The notes under the pieces: generated by a model | Seen by the model: only the letters and a program-made list of their open reading frames with translations | Database searches by the model: none | Told to the model about the DNA's origin: nothing | Assembly: GCA_002436085.1 (NCBI GenBank) | Contig: DIXT01000029.1 | Span: 1 to 46,932, forward strand | Reading direction: 5' to 3' | Source: Anaerolineaceae bacterium UBA6073 | GTDB taxonomy: Bacteria > Chloroflexota > Anaerolineae > Anaerolineales > Anaerolineaceae | DNA: 46,932 nucleotides | Position numbers and translations under genes: made by a program | Shown: piece after piece, positions 7,971 to 15,829 of the stretch | Layout of the letters: each line of letters begins with the position of its first letter | Numbering within the stretch: position 1 is the first letter of the stretch

Positions 7971-8456
7971 CCTCATCAGTCTCGCTGCGCTCGCCAGCTT
8001 CCCCCTGGGGAAGCTTCAGTTAAGCAGGGCGGCTTGCCTTTTTCAAGCCGCCAACTAGCAATACTTCCGATTAGACGTAGGGGCGAAGCATCCCGGAGAG
8101 AGCATCAACCACCGTCCAGAGCACTCATTATGGATGCTTCGCCCGTACCATTGAGTATCACAGGTCAGCCAAACGATATAGCACCAATCCCCTCATCAGT
8201 CTCGCTGCGCTCGCCAGCTTCCCCTTGGGGAAGCTTTACTTGCAGGGCGGCTTGCCTTTTTCAAGCCGCCAACTAGCAATATTTCCGATTAGACGTAGGG
8301 GCGAAGCATCACAAAGAGAGCATAAATCATCCTCCAGAGCACTCATTATGGATGCTTCGCCCGTACCATTGAGTATCACAAGTCAGCCAAACGATATAGC
8401 ACCAATCCCCTCATCAGTCTCGCGGCGCTCGCCAGCTTTCCCCCTGCGGAAGCTTA
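7971..8456. repeat. Two tandem ~219-bp repeats plus partial third copy
   Basis: The block beginning CCTCATCAGTCTCGCTGCGC starts at 7971, again at 8191, and as a truncated copy at 8409 (spacings 220 and 218). Each full unit contains a nested palindrome, GGGCGAAGCATCC ... GGATGCTTCGCCC, also found near 16.0 kb. No coding capacity is supported. With the array before it, over 1.1 kb separates leuS from the next gene. Confidence 0.9.
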
Positions 8457-8543
8457 CAAAAAAGCCCCACACCTAACGCATAACAGCAATAATTCCCCCA
8501 CCCAGTTTGTTATCTTTTTCACACACAATTTGCTCGCCGCAGG

Positions 8544-8549
8544 TATAAT
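8544..8549 (+). promoter_or_regulatory. Candidate -10 box upstream of riboswitch copy 1
   Basis: TATAAT lies 9 bp before the conserved leader begins. The second leader also has TATAAT (12086-12091) close to its start, which supports transcription beginning at the same place in both. No clear -35 hexamer was identified. Confidence 0.45.
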
Positions 8550-8557
8550 AACGATGG

Positions 8558-8687
8558 TTCTTCGACTCAGTACACCTAAATCTTCGACAAGGGTAGCTGA
8601 GCGGCAGTCCGGGGAAAATCCCAAGTGCCTCGGGCTCAAGGGTGTTGCTGGAAACGGCGGCGCCTCCCATTTGGAAAGGAGAATGAT
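8558..8687 (+). promoter_or_regulatory. Moco/Tuco-type riboswitch leader, copy 1
   Basis: About 130 bp of leader is nearly identical to 12100-12229. It contains a GNRA hairpin (GCTGGAAACGGC), then GGCGCCTCCCATTTGGAAAG and GGAG. The 3' portion resembles the molybdenum/tungsten cofactor (Moco RNA) riboswitch, a class found before Moco synthesis, Mo/W transport and Moco-enzyme genes. CTCC can pair with the GGAG that forms the ribosome site (about 8678-8681), implying control of translation initiation. Class assignment is from recalled motif and gene context, not a covariance-model hit. Confidence 0.65.
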
Positions 8688-10115
8688 ATGAAGAAGTTGT
8701 GTGTCGTTTTAATCATGGGGGTATTGATTTTCAGTCTGACTGGCTGCAGTACTGCAGCACAGGAAGCACCAGCAGAGGTCCAAACTGAAGTACCAGCAGT
8801 CCCCGTAACCGTGCTTGAGTTGGTAAAGGGCGACGAAGTTATATACTTTACCATGGACCAACTCAAATCTTTACCCGCAGTCGAAGGTTTGGCGGGCATC
8901 ATGTCCAGCACAGGCAAAATTACTGCCCCTGCCCTCCACAAGGGCGTCCTGGTCAGCACCCTGCTTGCTGAAGTTGGAGGCATGACCGACGCTCACAGCG
9001 TGGAAGTAGTCGCTTCAGATGGTTACTCCATAACCTACTCTCCCAATCAGATCAGTAACGGTGAATACATTACTTATGATGTTTCGAGTGGAGATGAAAT
9101 GGAGACCATTGGATCGCTCCAGACAATCATCGCCTATGAACGTGAGGGGAAACCACTTAGCCCTGAAATGGAAGGCGAACTGCGTCTTGTTGTGATCGGG
9201 GAATCTCCTCTGCAGGTCGTAGATGGTCATTGGTCGGTAAAATTTGTTAACAAGATCGTTTTAAAAGAGGCGGTCGAAGATTGGGTTGTAAATTTTAAAG
9301 GCGCCATTGAAGAACCCATGGATAGGGCAACCTTCGAGTCTGGCGCTGCAGACGGCTGCCATCTTCGTGCATGGACTGACGCTGACGGCCACGTCTGGGA
9401 AGGCATTCCGCTTTATTACCTTATCGGTCGTGTTGACGATGAGATCAAACATGGAGATGATGCCTTCCGAGATGACCTCGCAAAAAATGGTTACACAATC
9501 GACTTGATCTCTGCTGATGGTTACACCGTTACATTGGACTCTTATACGGTAATGCGGAATGACGACATCATCGTCGCGTATCTTGTCGACGGCGAACCTT
9601 TGGTGGAGGATAATTTCCCATTACGCTTGGTTGGTCCGGAATTGAGCAAAAAGCAAATGGTTGGCGGAATTACCAGCGTAGTGATCAACTTTGAAAGCGC
9701 TCCTGCTGCTGCTGAACCCACTACCCAAGCAGCTGGTGAGGCGCCGGCGATCATAGGTCCAGCCGACGCCACGCTCACGCTAAAGGGATTAGTGGAAGCC
9801 GAAAAAGTCTTCACAATGGACGACCTGCTTAAGCTGGCGGTAGTTAATACCAGCGTCGAGCATCCAAAAAAGGGAACAATGGACGTGACAGGAGTTAAGG
9901 TCGCGGAAATCCTTTCATTGGTAAACCTCAAAGCGGATGCAAAAACTGCTACATTTATTGCTGGAGATGGTTGGTCGGTAGACGTTCCGCTGGCTGATCT
10001 GCAAGCTTGCGAAAACTGCCTGGTCGGTTGGGACGAAGAAATGCTGAGAACTTACATGCCGGGCTTCGACTCTAACTTCTGGGCAAAAGACCTGGTAAGT
10101 ATCGAATTCAAGTAA
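8688..10115 (+). CDS. Lipoprotein with three molybdopterin-oxidoreductase-like modules
   Basis: A 475-residue exported lipoprotein. ATG 8688 follows AAAGGAGAA, and the signal peptide ends in a lipobox LTGC (Cys about 19). Three similar modules follow (about 35-195, 200-345, 370-475). Each has a pattern seen in sulfite-oxidase-type molybdopterin-binding domains: a 'tmdqLksL' segment, a 'G.kvaeiL' segment and a [FL]-x-LRLV region (LRLVVIGES; FPLRLVGPE). I do not see the usual catalytic Cys context in modules 1 or 2; module 3 has QACENCLVG. Being under the cofactor riboswitch-like leader and beside tungstate uptake genes, it may bind or sense a Mo/W cofactor or be a degenerate enzyme. A strong terminator follows. 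Confidence 0.7.
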   Translation: MKKLCVVLIMGVLIFSLTGCSTAAQEAPAEVQTEVPAVPVTVLELVKGDEVIYFTMDQLKSLPAVEGLAGIMSSTGKITAPALHKGVLVSTLLAEVGGMTDAHSVEVVASDGYSITYSPNQISNGEYITYDVSSGDEMETIGSLQTIIAYEREGKPLSPEMEGELRLVVIGESPLQVVDGHWSVKFVNKIVLKEAVEDWVVNFKGAIEEPMDRATFESGAADGCHLRAWTDADGHVWEGIPLYYLIGRVDDEIKHGDDAFRDDLAKNGYTIDLISADGYTVTLDSYTVMRNDDIIVAYLVDGEPLVEDNFPLRLVGPELSKKQMVGGITSVVINFESAPAAAEPTTQAAGEAPAIIGPADATLTLKGLVEAEKVFTMDDLLKLAVVNTSVEHPKKGTMDVTGVKVAEILSLVNLKADAKTATFIAGDGWSVDVPLADLQACENCLVGWDEEMLRTYMPGFDSNFWAKDLVSIEFK

Positions 10116-10125
10116 GGCTAACCCA

Positions 10126-10159
10126 AAGGGTGGGTACTTGTGAGTACCCACCCTTTTTT
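10126..10159 (+). terminator. Strong rho-independent terminator
   Basis: A 13-bp stem AAGGGTGGGTACT / AGTACCCACCCTT with a TGTG loop is followed by a T-run. It lies 10 bp after the lipoprotein stop and ends 15 bp before the wtpA ATG, so wtpAB must depend on readthrough or an unrecognised promoter. Confidence 0.9.
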
Positions 10160-10173
10160 CTCAAGTGAGATCC

Positions 10174-11235
10174 ATGAAGAAGCAATTTTTTGGTTTATTG
10201 ATACTGGAGCTCTTAGTGCTGCTAACTGCTTGCAATCCAAAAGAGAAAATCCCTCTTGTCGTATTTGCAGCCGGCAGTCTCATCCAACCTTTTACCGATC
10301 TTGAGCAAGCCTTTGAAGAAAAATATCCGGATATCAATGTTCAGATGGAGTTTCATGGATCAATCCAGGTAATGCGGCATGTAACTGAACTGCATGAGGA
10401 TATTGATATTGTGGCGACGGCAGATCAGGCGCTAATCCCGATGTTGATGTATGAAGTTAACATGCCAGGGACAGATGACCCTTACGCAGATTGGTTCCTT
10501 TCCATGGCTAACAACCGATTGGCAGTTGCTTATACTCAGAGGAGCAAATACGCCAATGAGATAACATCAGAAAATTGGTGGGAGATTCTATCCCGGCAGG
10601 ATGTCAAGGTCGGTCTTTCAGACCCCCGATTTGATGCGTTGGGTTACAGGCAATTAATGGCTTTTGCGTTGGCGCAAGATGTCTATCGGAAAGACAATAT
10701 CTTTCACTCTTTCATTAGCCAACAGTTTTCAAAAGAAATTCACCTGGTGGACATGGGTGATTTTAAGATCATCCGAATCCCCGAGATTCTTGAAACCGCC
10801 AAAAATTCTCACATCATGATGCGAGGTTCCAGTATTGCGTTAATCTCATTATTGGAAGCAGGCGAAATCGATTACGCTTTTGAATATGAAAGCGTGATAA
10901 AACAGCATGGATTGGAGATGCTTAGTTTGCCACCAACCCTCAACCTTGGTGAAGAGGAGTTCTCTAACAATTATCACAAGGTAACTGTACAAATGGATTT
11001 CAGGCGATTTTCAACGGTCGATCCTGTTTTTATCGGCGAACAAATCACTTATGGGCTCACCATCCCTAGCAACGCTCCACATCCGGAGGAAGCCGCGTTA
11101 TTCATCCGATTTCTATACAGTGAAGAGGGACAATCCATAATGAGGCGAAACGCTCACCCTCTAATTTATCCTCCGACTGGCGACCAGCTGCAAAACTTGC
11201 CAGATGAATTGCGTGATTTTCTGTCGCTGAAGTGA
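10174..11235 (+). CDS. wtpA: Tungstate/molybdate ABC transporter substrate-binding protein (WtpA-like)
   Basis: A 353-residue lipoprotein that captures oxyanions outside the membrane for ABC import. ATG 10174 gives a clean signal with lipobox LTAC; the in-frame GTG 10165 would add three residues. Family hallmarks are VVFAAGSLIQPF at the mature N-terminus, EFHGSIQVMRHV, and DIVATADQALIPMLMYE. These fit the WtpA/ModA-type group known from archaea and some bacteria. The Ser/Gly of AAGSL and HGS are the expected oxyanion contacts. It overlaps the permease gene by 4 bp. The gene is less GC-rich than tupABC, suggesting separate origin. Confidence 0.85.
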   Translation: MKKQFFGLLILELLVLLTACNPKEKIPLVVFAAGSLIQPFTDLEQAFEEKYPDINVQMEFHGSIQVMRHVTELHEDIDIVATADQALIPMLMYEVNMPGTDDPYADWFLSMANNRLAVAYTQRSKYANEITSENWWEILSRQDVKVGLSDPRFDALGYRQLMAFALAQDVYRKDNIFHSFISQQFSKEIHLVDMGDFKIIRIPEILETAKNSHIMMRGSSIALISLLEAGEIDYAFEYESVIKQHGLEMLSLPPTLNLGEEEFSNNYHKVTVQMDFRRFSTVDPVFIGEQITYGLTIPSNAPHPEEAALFIRFLYSEEGQSIMRRNAHPLIYPPTGDQLQNLPDELRDFLSLK

Positions 11236-12014
11236 AAAATAGGTCTTTTCCGCTTGGCTTCCCAATCGCAGCCAGTTTAATAATTCTTTTTATCATCCTC
11301 CCGATCCTGGTTACACTGCTCTCGGTTACTCTGGAAGGTCTGTTGAAAACCATCACAGACGAGTCAGTTGCGAGATCCATCGGACTAACGCTATTTGCAG
11401 CAGCCATTGCGACAGTTTTCGGTGTACTACTCGGCATTCCACTATCGTATATAATGGCGCGGGTAAATTTCCCTGGGAAGTCCCTGCTGGCCGGAGTGAT
11501 CGACCTGCCGCTGATTATTCCGCATACCGCAGCAGGCATTGCCTTACTATTGGTTTTCGGCAGGCAAGGCATACTGGGAAAGCCTTTCTCTGAGCTCGGT
11601 TTGTTTTTCACCGACCATCTCGGCGGTATCGTTGTGGGAATGATGTTTGTTAGCCTTCCTTTGCTAATCAATGCAAGCCGAGAAGCCTTCCAATCGGTGA
11701 GTCTGGAGCTGGAACAAGTGGCGCGCGTTGATGGAGCGAGTCCCTGGCAGGTTTTTTGGCATATTACGCTGCCACTGTCATGGCGTGGAATTCTGAGCGG
11801 AGCCATTACAATGTGGGCTCGAGGTATTAGTGAGTTTGGCGCGGTCGTCATATTGGCGTATAGCCCAAAAACAATATCTGTTCTGCTTTATGAACGCTTC
11901 CAGGGATTTGGTCTTGAGTCAACGACACCTGTAGCAGCGTTGCTATTGCTCCTGGTATTATTTGTCTTTCTTATCCTGCGGTGGATTGAAAACTCTCTGG
12001 CTAATGAGGGGTGA
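11232..12014 (+). CDS. wtpB: Tungstate/molybdate ABC transporter permease (WtpB-like)
   Basis: A 260-residue membrane protein with about six hydrophobic segments. It carries the EAA loop that contacts the ATPase (ARVDGASPWQVFWHITLPLS, about residues 158-177) followed by RGILSGAITMWARGISEFGAV, typical of ModB/WtpB permeases. The GTG start at 11232 overlaps the wtpA TGA as GTGA, so translation is coupled. No ATPase gene follows; the next gene is tupA after a riboswitch-like leader. It may use TupC encoded 1.8 kb downstream or an ATPase elsewhere. Confidence 0.88.
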   Translation: MKNRSFPLGFPIAASLIILFIILPILVTLLSVTLEGLLKTITDESVARSIGLTLFAAAIATVFGVLLGIPLSYIMARVNFPGKSLLAGVIDLPLIIPHTAAGIALLLVFGRQGILGKPFSELGLFFTDHLGGIVVGMMFVSLPLLINASREAFQSVSLELEQVARVDGASPWQVFWHITLPLSWRGILSGAITMWARGISEFGAVVILAYSPKTISVLLYERFQGFGLESTTPVAALLLLLVLFVFLILRWIENSLANEG

Positions 12015-12085
12015 GAATTATCCCGATAGTTTTTCAAAAGGATTGTCCTGGAAGGCGTTTTCAACCCCAATCATCCTATCCATAG

Positions 12086-12091
12086 TATAAT
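12086..12091 (+). promoter_or_regulatory. Candidate -10 box upstream of riboswitch copy 2
   Basis: TATAAT sits just before the duplicated leader, placed like the TATAAT before copy 1. The -35 region is not obvious. It would give tupABC its own transcript, separate from wtpAB. Confidence 0.45.
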
Positions 12092-12099
12092 CGCGGGGT

Positions 12100-12229
12100 T
12101 TCTTCGACTCAGTACGCCTAAATCTTCGACAAGGGTAGCTGAGCGGCAGTCCAGGGAAAATCCCAAATGCCCCGGGCTCAAGGGTGTTGCTGGAAACGGC
12201 GGCGCCTCCCATTTGGAAAGGAGAACGAT
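12100..12229 (+). promoter_or_regulatory. Moco/Tuco-type riboswitch leader, copy 2
   Basis: Near-identical to 8558-8687, with only a handful of substitutions. The shared core has GCTGGAAACGGC (GNRA hairpin) and GCGCCTCCCATTTGGAAAGG with GGAG. It ends at the tupA start codon. Pairing of CTCC with the GGAG ribosome site suggests ligand-dependent translational control of tungstate uptake. Identity continues into the first codons of both downstream genes. Confidence 0.65.
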
Positions 12230-13048
12230 ATGAAGAAGTTGTGTGTTGTTTTAATCATGGGGGTATTGATTCTCAGCTTGACAGCCTGCGCTACCAAAAT
12301 TGAGAATCCTGTTATCCGGCTCTCGACGACCACCTCGGTCAACGATTCCGGTCTGATGGCTTATCTGCAGCCGGTGTTTGAGAAGGATACGGGCTACACG
12401 CTCGAAATCACCTCGGCCGGCACAGGCGCCGCCATCGAAAAGGGGCGCACGGGTGATGCCGATGTGCTCCTTGTGCACGCCAAAGCCTCTGAGGAGGAGT
12501 TTATCAATGAAGGTTTCGGCGAAGTGCGCGTGCCCTTCATGTATAACTACTTCGTTATTGTCGGCCCGGAAGGCGACCCGGCCGGCGTCAAAAGCTCAAC
12601 CACCGCGGCAGAAGCTTTCAAGAAAATTGCTGATGCCAGCGCCACTTTCGTCTCCCGCGGGGATGACAGCGGCACCCACAAAGCCGAGCTAAAAATCTGG
12701 AAATCCCTGGAGCTTGAGCCCACCGGTCAGTCCTGGTACGTCAGCGTGGGCGACAGCATGGGCAAGACCCTGACGGTCGGCAACGAGATGCAGGGCTACG
12801 TCTTCACTGACAAAGCCACCTTCCTGGCGCACGAGAACACGCTCAGCCTGCTGCTAGAAGAAACTGAAGACATGAAGAATACCTATACCATGATTGCCAT
12901 TACTCCCCAGCGCTTCGCGGATACCAATTTCGCCGGCGCGCAGGCTTTCATTGAATGGATGACCTCTGAAAAAGCCGCTGACTTGATCGCGAAGTTCGGC
13001 CTCGAGCAATACGGCGAGCAGTTGTTCTTCATCCTGGCCACAAAATAA
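12230..13048 (+). CDS. tupA: Tungstate ABC transporter substrate-binding protein
   Basis: A 272-residue lipoprotein that binds tungstate outside the cell and delivers it to TupBC. The signal peptide ends in lipobox LTAC. The mature protein begins with the family signature LSTTTSVNDSGL (about residues 31-42), in which Thr/Ser residues bind the oxyanion. Further hallmarks are SAGTGAAIEKGRTGDADVLL, FMYNYFVIVGP and SRGDDSGTHKAE. ATG 12230 follows GGAAAGGAG within the riboswitch-like leader. Its first ~15 codons nearly match those of the lipoprotein at 8688, marking a duplicated leader plus signal peptide. Confidence 0.93.
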   Translation: MKKLCVVLIMGVLILSLTACATKIENPVIRLSTTTSVNDSGLMAYLQPVFEKDTGYTLEITSAGTGAAIEKGRTGDADVLLVHAKASEEEFINEGFGEVRVPFMYNYFVIVGPEGDPAGVKSSTTAAEAFKKIADASATFVSRGDDSGTHKAELKIWKSLELEPTGQSWYVSVGDSMGKTLTVGNEMQGYVFTDKATFLAHENTLSLLLEETEDMKNTYTMIAITPQRFADTNFAGAQAFIEWMTSEKAADLIAKFGLEQYGEQLFFILATK

Positions 13049-13064
13049 GCTGTTAACAGGCAAT

Positions 13065-13100
13065 CTGAGGCGCGGTTCTTCCCCCCATGCCGCGCCTCAG
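13065..13100 (+). promoter_or_regulatory. tupA-tupB intercistronic hairpin
   Basis: CTGAGGCGCGG (13065-13075) pairs perfectly with CCGCGCCTCAG (13090-13100). There is no T-run, so it is probably not a full terminator. It may protect the tupA mRNA 3' end and keep the binding protein in excess over the membrane parts, as is common in ABC operons. Confidence 0.6.
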
Positions 13101-13150
13101 TTCTGCCCCGCCTTCAGTGCTGCAGAATGGCAGCAGGCGCCCGCAAAACT

Positions 13151-13837
13151 ATGGATGTCATCAGAGAGATTTTCGGACTATTATTCGGCCAGGACCCGGA
13201 GCTGCGCCAGATCATTGGCGTCACTTTGCGCATGTCCTCGCTCAGCACTCTGGTATCAGCCCTGCTGGGTATTCCGCTCGGCGTCATCATTGGCAGCACG
13301 AATTTCAAAGCCAAACGGCTGGTCAACCGCGTCCTGCACACGCTGATGGGGCTCCCGCCGGTGGTGGCCGGGTTAATGGTCTTCCTCGTTCTTTCGCGCA
13401 GCGGCCCGCTGGGCACGCTCAAACTGCTCTTCACCGTCACGGCCATGGTCATCGCCCAGATCGTTCTCATCACCCCCATTATGACCGGCTTGACCGCGAA
13501 TATCGTCTCGGTCAAAGCTCCCTTGATTCATGAGACCGCCGCTGGAATCGGGCTGCGGCCTTTTCAACGCATGCTCTACATCATTTATGAATGCCGGGTG
13601 CAGTTCATCTCCACCGTGCTCACCGGTTTCGGGCGCGCCATCGCCGAAGTGGGGGCAGTACAAATGGTCGGCGGCAACGTGCAGTTCAAAACCCGCGTGA
13701 TGACCACCGCGATCATGATGCAAACCAACATGGGGCATTTTGAGTTTGCCATCGCGCTGGGGGTCGTGCTGCTGGTGATCGCTTTTCTGATCAACTCGCT
13801 GGTCAGCCGCATCCAGGAAAGCGCGGGGCTGGCATGA
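13151..13837 (+). CDS. tupB: Tungstate ABC transporter permease
   Basis: A 228-residue integral membrane protein with about five to six hydrophobic segments, forming the tungstate channel with TupC. The binding-protein-dependent permease loop is seen as FGRAIAEVGAVQMVGGNVQ near residues 155-173. ATG 13151 (MDVIREIFGLLF) fits the usual TupB start; an in-frame ATG at 13127 would add eight residues, and neither has a clear ribosome site. The stop overlaps the tupC start by 4 bp (ATGA), so the two are coupled. Confidence 0.9.
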   Translation: MDVIREIFGLLFGQDPELRQIIGVTLRMSSLSTLVSALLGIPLGVIIGSTNFKAKRLVNRVLHTLMGLPPVVAGLMVFLVLSRSGPLGTLKLLFTVTAMVIAQIVLITPIMTGLTANIVSVKAPLIHETAAGIGLRPFQRMLYIIYECRVQFISTVLTGFGRAIAEVGAVQMVGGNVQFKTRVMTTAIMMQTNMGHFEFAIALGVVLLVIAFLINSLVSRIQESAGLA

Positions 13838-14505
13838 TCAGCGTGCGGAACGTTTTGGTGCAGGCGGGCGGGCGCGTCATTCTGGATATTCCCTTGGTCG
13901 AATTTGAGGAGGGCAAGCGCTACGGCCTGATTGGCGAGAACGGCAGCGGCAAGACCACGCTCCTGCGCATGCTGGCCGGCACGCTCCAACCCAGCCAGGG
14001 CGAAGTGGCCCGGCAAAACCCGGACGGCGTCGGCTATATGCCGCAGGCTCCGTATGCGTTCAGCTTTTCCGTGCTGCGGAACGTGGAAATGGCGCTTAAA
14101 AACACGCCGGACCGGCGCGATAAGGCTGCCCGCGCGCTTGAAGCGGTGGGAATGCAAAACCTCCTCATGGCACGCGGCAACAAACTCTCAGGCGGGGAAG
14201 CCCAGCGCATGGCGGTCGCGCGCATGATCGCCAAGCCGCGCCAGCTGCTGCTGTTGGACGAACCGACCTCCTCCACGGATATCCGCGGCACCGATTCCAT
14301 TGAGAACACCCTGCTGGAATACACCCGGAACACGCACTGCACCCTGATTTTTTCCACCCATTCGCCCGCGCAGGTTCTGCGCCTGGCTGAGGAAGTCATT
14401 TTCCTGGACCAGGGGAAAATTCTGGAAAATGGCCCGGCGCGCGACGTGCTTGAAAACCCCCGGACCGAAAACGCGCGCCTGTTCCTGCAGCACTGGCGCA
14501 TCTAA
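13834..14505 (+). CDS. tupC: Tungstate ABC transporter ATP-binding protein
   Basis: A 223-residue ABC ATPase powering oxyanion import. Walker A is GENGSGKTT (about residues 34-42), the signature is LSGGEAQRMAVAR, and Walker B with the catalytic Glu is QLLLLDEPTS; the switch His is in FSTHSPAQ. It lacks the C-terminal MOP/TOBE domain of ModC, as expected for TupC. It is the only ABC ATPase in the window and could also energise WtpB. It overlaps tupB by 4 bp. Confidence 0.93.
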   Translation: MISVRNVLVQAGGRVILDIPLVEFEEGKRYGLIGENGSGKTTLLRMLAGTLQPSQGEVARQNPDGVGYMPQAPYAFSFSVLRNVEMALKNTPDRRDKAARALEAVGMQNLLMARGNKLSGGEAQRMAVARMIAKPRQLLLLDEPTSSTDIRGTDSIENTLLEYTRNTHCTLIFSTHSPAQVLRLAEEVIFLDQGKILENGPARDVLENPRTENARLFLQHWRI

Positions 14506-14551
14506 GCCCCCCAACGTACAATCCGTTTCTTTCCCGCCGCCGCCGCCGGTT

Positions 14552-14557
14552 TATAAT
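14552..14557 (+). promoter_or_regulatory. Candidate -10 box of mnmA
   Basis: TATAAT lies 48 bp before the mnmA start and after the tupC stop, suggesting mnmA has its own promoter. The -35 region is weak. Confidence 0.35.
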
Positions 14558-14605
14558 GGAACAGCGGTCACCAAAAACCGCGCCATCAAGAAACAGGAAA
14601 AAAGC

Positions 14606-15664
14606 ATGAAAAAAGTAGTGGTCGCCCTTAGCGGCGGCGTGGATAGTTCAGTCGCAGCAGCGCTGCTTGTGGAGCAGGGTTACGAGGTTCTCGGAGCGAC
14701 GATGCGCCTGTGGAGCGCCCCGGGCGCCGAGCAGGAAAACCGCTGCTGCACGCCCGAAACGCGCTCGTTGGCTGCCAGGCTGGCGGATAAACTCTCCATC
14801 CCCTTTACTGTGCTGGATGAGACGAAAACTTTCCGGAAAATCGTAGTCCAGCAGTTCCTGGAAGGCTACACGCGCGGCGAAACGCCCAACCCTTGCGTCA
14901 CCTGCAACCGTTTCCTCAAGTGGGGGGCGCTGTGGGACTATGCCAGATCCATTGGGGCGGATTACCTCGCCACCGGGCACTACGCGCGCGTGCTTGCCCG
15001 GCCTGAAGGGCTTTCGGAGCTGTGGAAAGGCAGGGACCCCGGCAAGGACCAGACTTATTTCCTCAGCATGCTCACCCAGGAGCAGATTGCCCACACGCTC
15101 TTTCCGCTTGGGGAGCTGCTGAAGAGCGACGTGCGCCGTATAGCCCGCGAGCGCGGGCTGCCTTCAGCAGAGCAGCCCGAAAGCCAGGACCTGTGCTTCT
15201 TGGGAGAACGGGATTACCGCGATTTCCTGGCGGAGTACGCGCCGGAAGCCGTCCAGCCCGGCCCCATCACCGACCGCAGCGGCAAAGTGCTGGGCGAGCA
15301 CGAGGGTCTGGCGTTTTACACCATTGGCCAGCGCAAAGGCTTGCCCGCTGCGGCGCAGGCGCTCTATGTATGGCAAAAAGACATTGGGAACAATCGCCTG
15401 GTTGTATGCCCGGCGGAAGAACTGGGCGCCAGTTCGCTGCGCGTCGAGGGCCTGAACTGGATATCCGGCGCCGCCCCAAAAGCTGAATTTCAGGCAGAGG
15501 TAAAAATTCGTTTCCGCGCCCTTCCTGCCCGCGGGCTTGTCACTCCGCAGCCGGACGGAAGCGCGTTGGTGCGCTTTGAAAAGCCCTTGAGGGATATCAC
15601 CCCCGGGCAGCTGGCGGTTTTTTACCAGGGGGAACAGGTTCTGGGCGGCGGCTGGATTGTGTGA
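14606..15664 (+). CDS. mnmA: tRNA 2-thiouridine(34) synthase MnmA
   Basis: A 352-residue cytoplasmic enzyme that activates U34 of tRNA-Lys/Glu/Gln with ATP and inserts sulfur. The PP-loop SGGVDSSVAA follows the N-terminus at residues 10-19. ETPNPCVTCNRFLKWG carries the first catalytic cysteine region, GHYARV follows, and ESQDLCFLG holds the second catalytic Cys. The C-terminal barrel domain ends in QVLGGGWIV. ATG 14606 gives MKKVVVALSGG; a longer in-frame extension upstream lacks family similarity. The gene is unrelated to the tungstate operon before it. It is followed by palindromic repeats. Confidence 0.96.
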   Translation: MKKVVVALSGGVDSSVAAALLVEQGYEVLGATMRLWSAPGAEQENRCCTPETRSLAARLADKLSIPFTVLDETKTFRKIVVQQFLEGYTRGETPNPCVTCNRFLKWGALWDYARSIGADYLATGHYARVLARPEGLSELWKGRDPGKDQTYFLSMLTQEQIAHTLFPLGELLKSDVRRIARERGLPSAEQPESQDLCFLGERDYRDFLAEYAPEAVQPGPITDRSGKVLGEHEGLAFYTIGQRKGLPAAAQALYVWQKDIGNNRLVVCPAEELGASSLRVEGLNWISGAAPKAEFQAEVKIRFRALPARGLVTPQPDGSALVRFEKPLRDITPGQLAVFYQGEQVLGGGWIV

Positions 15665-15829
15665 GCGGGTCAGTTCTGCTCCAGGTCTTGCCGGAAGAAG
15701 GCATTCTGCTCGTCTACAACTATAAGGCGGTTCATGGCCACTTCTGAGGAAAGCGCGCAAGGCGGTTAAATTCACGTCAACCATTGTAAGGCTGTTGAAA
15801 CGCTGGATTCAAGGCAATCTTTGTCATTG

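Noticed and set aside
7247..8058. Several overlapping frames through the tandem array
   Set aside because: They merely translate the 66-bp repeat unit, whose length is a multiple of three; the peptides repeat exactly and match no protein style.
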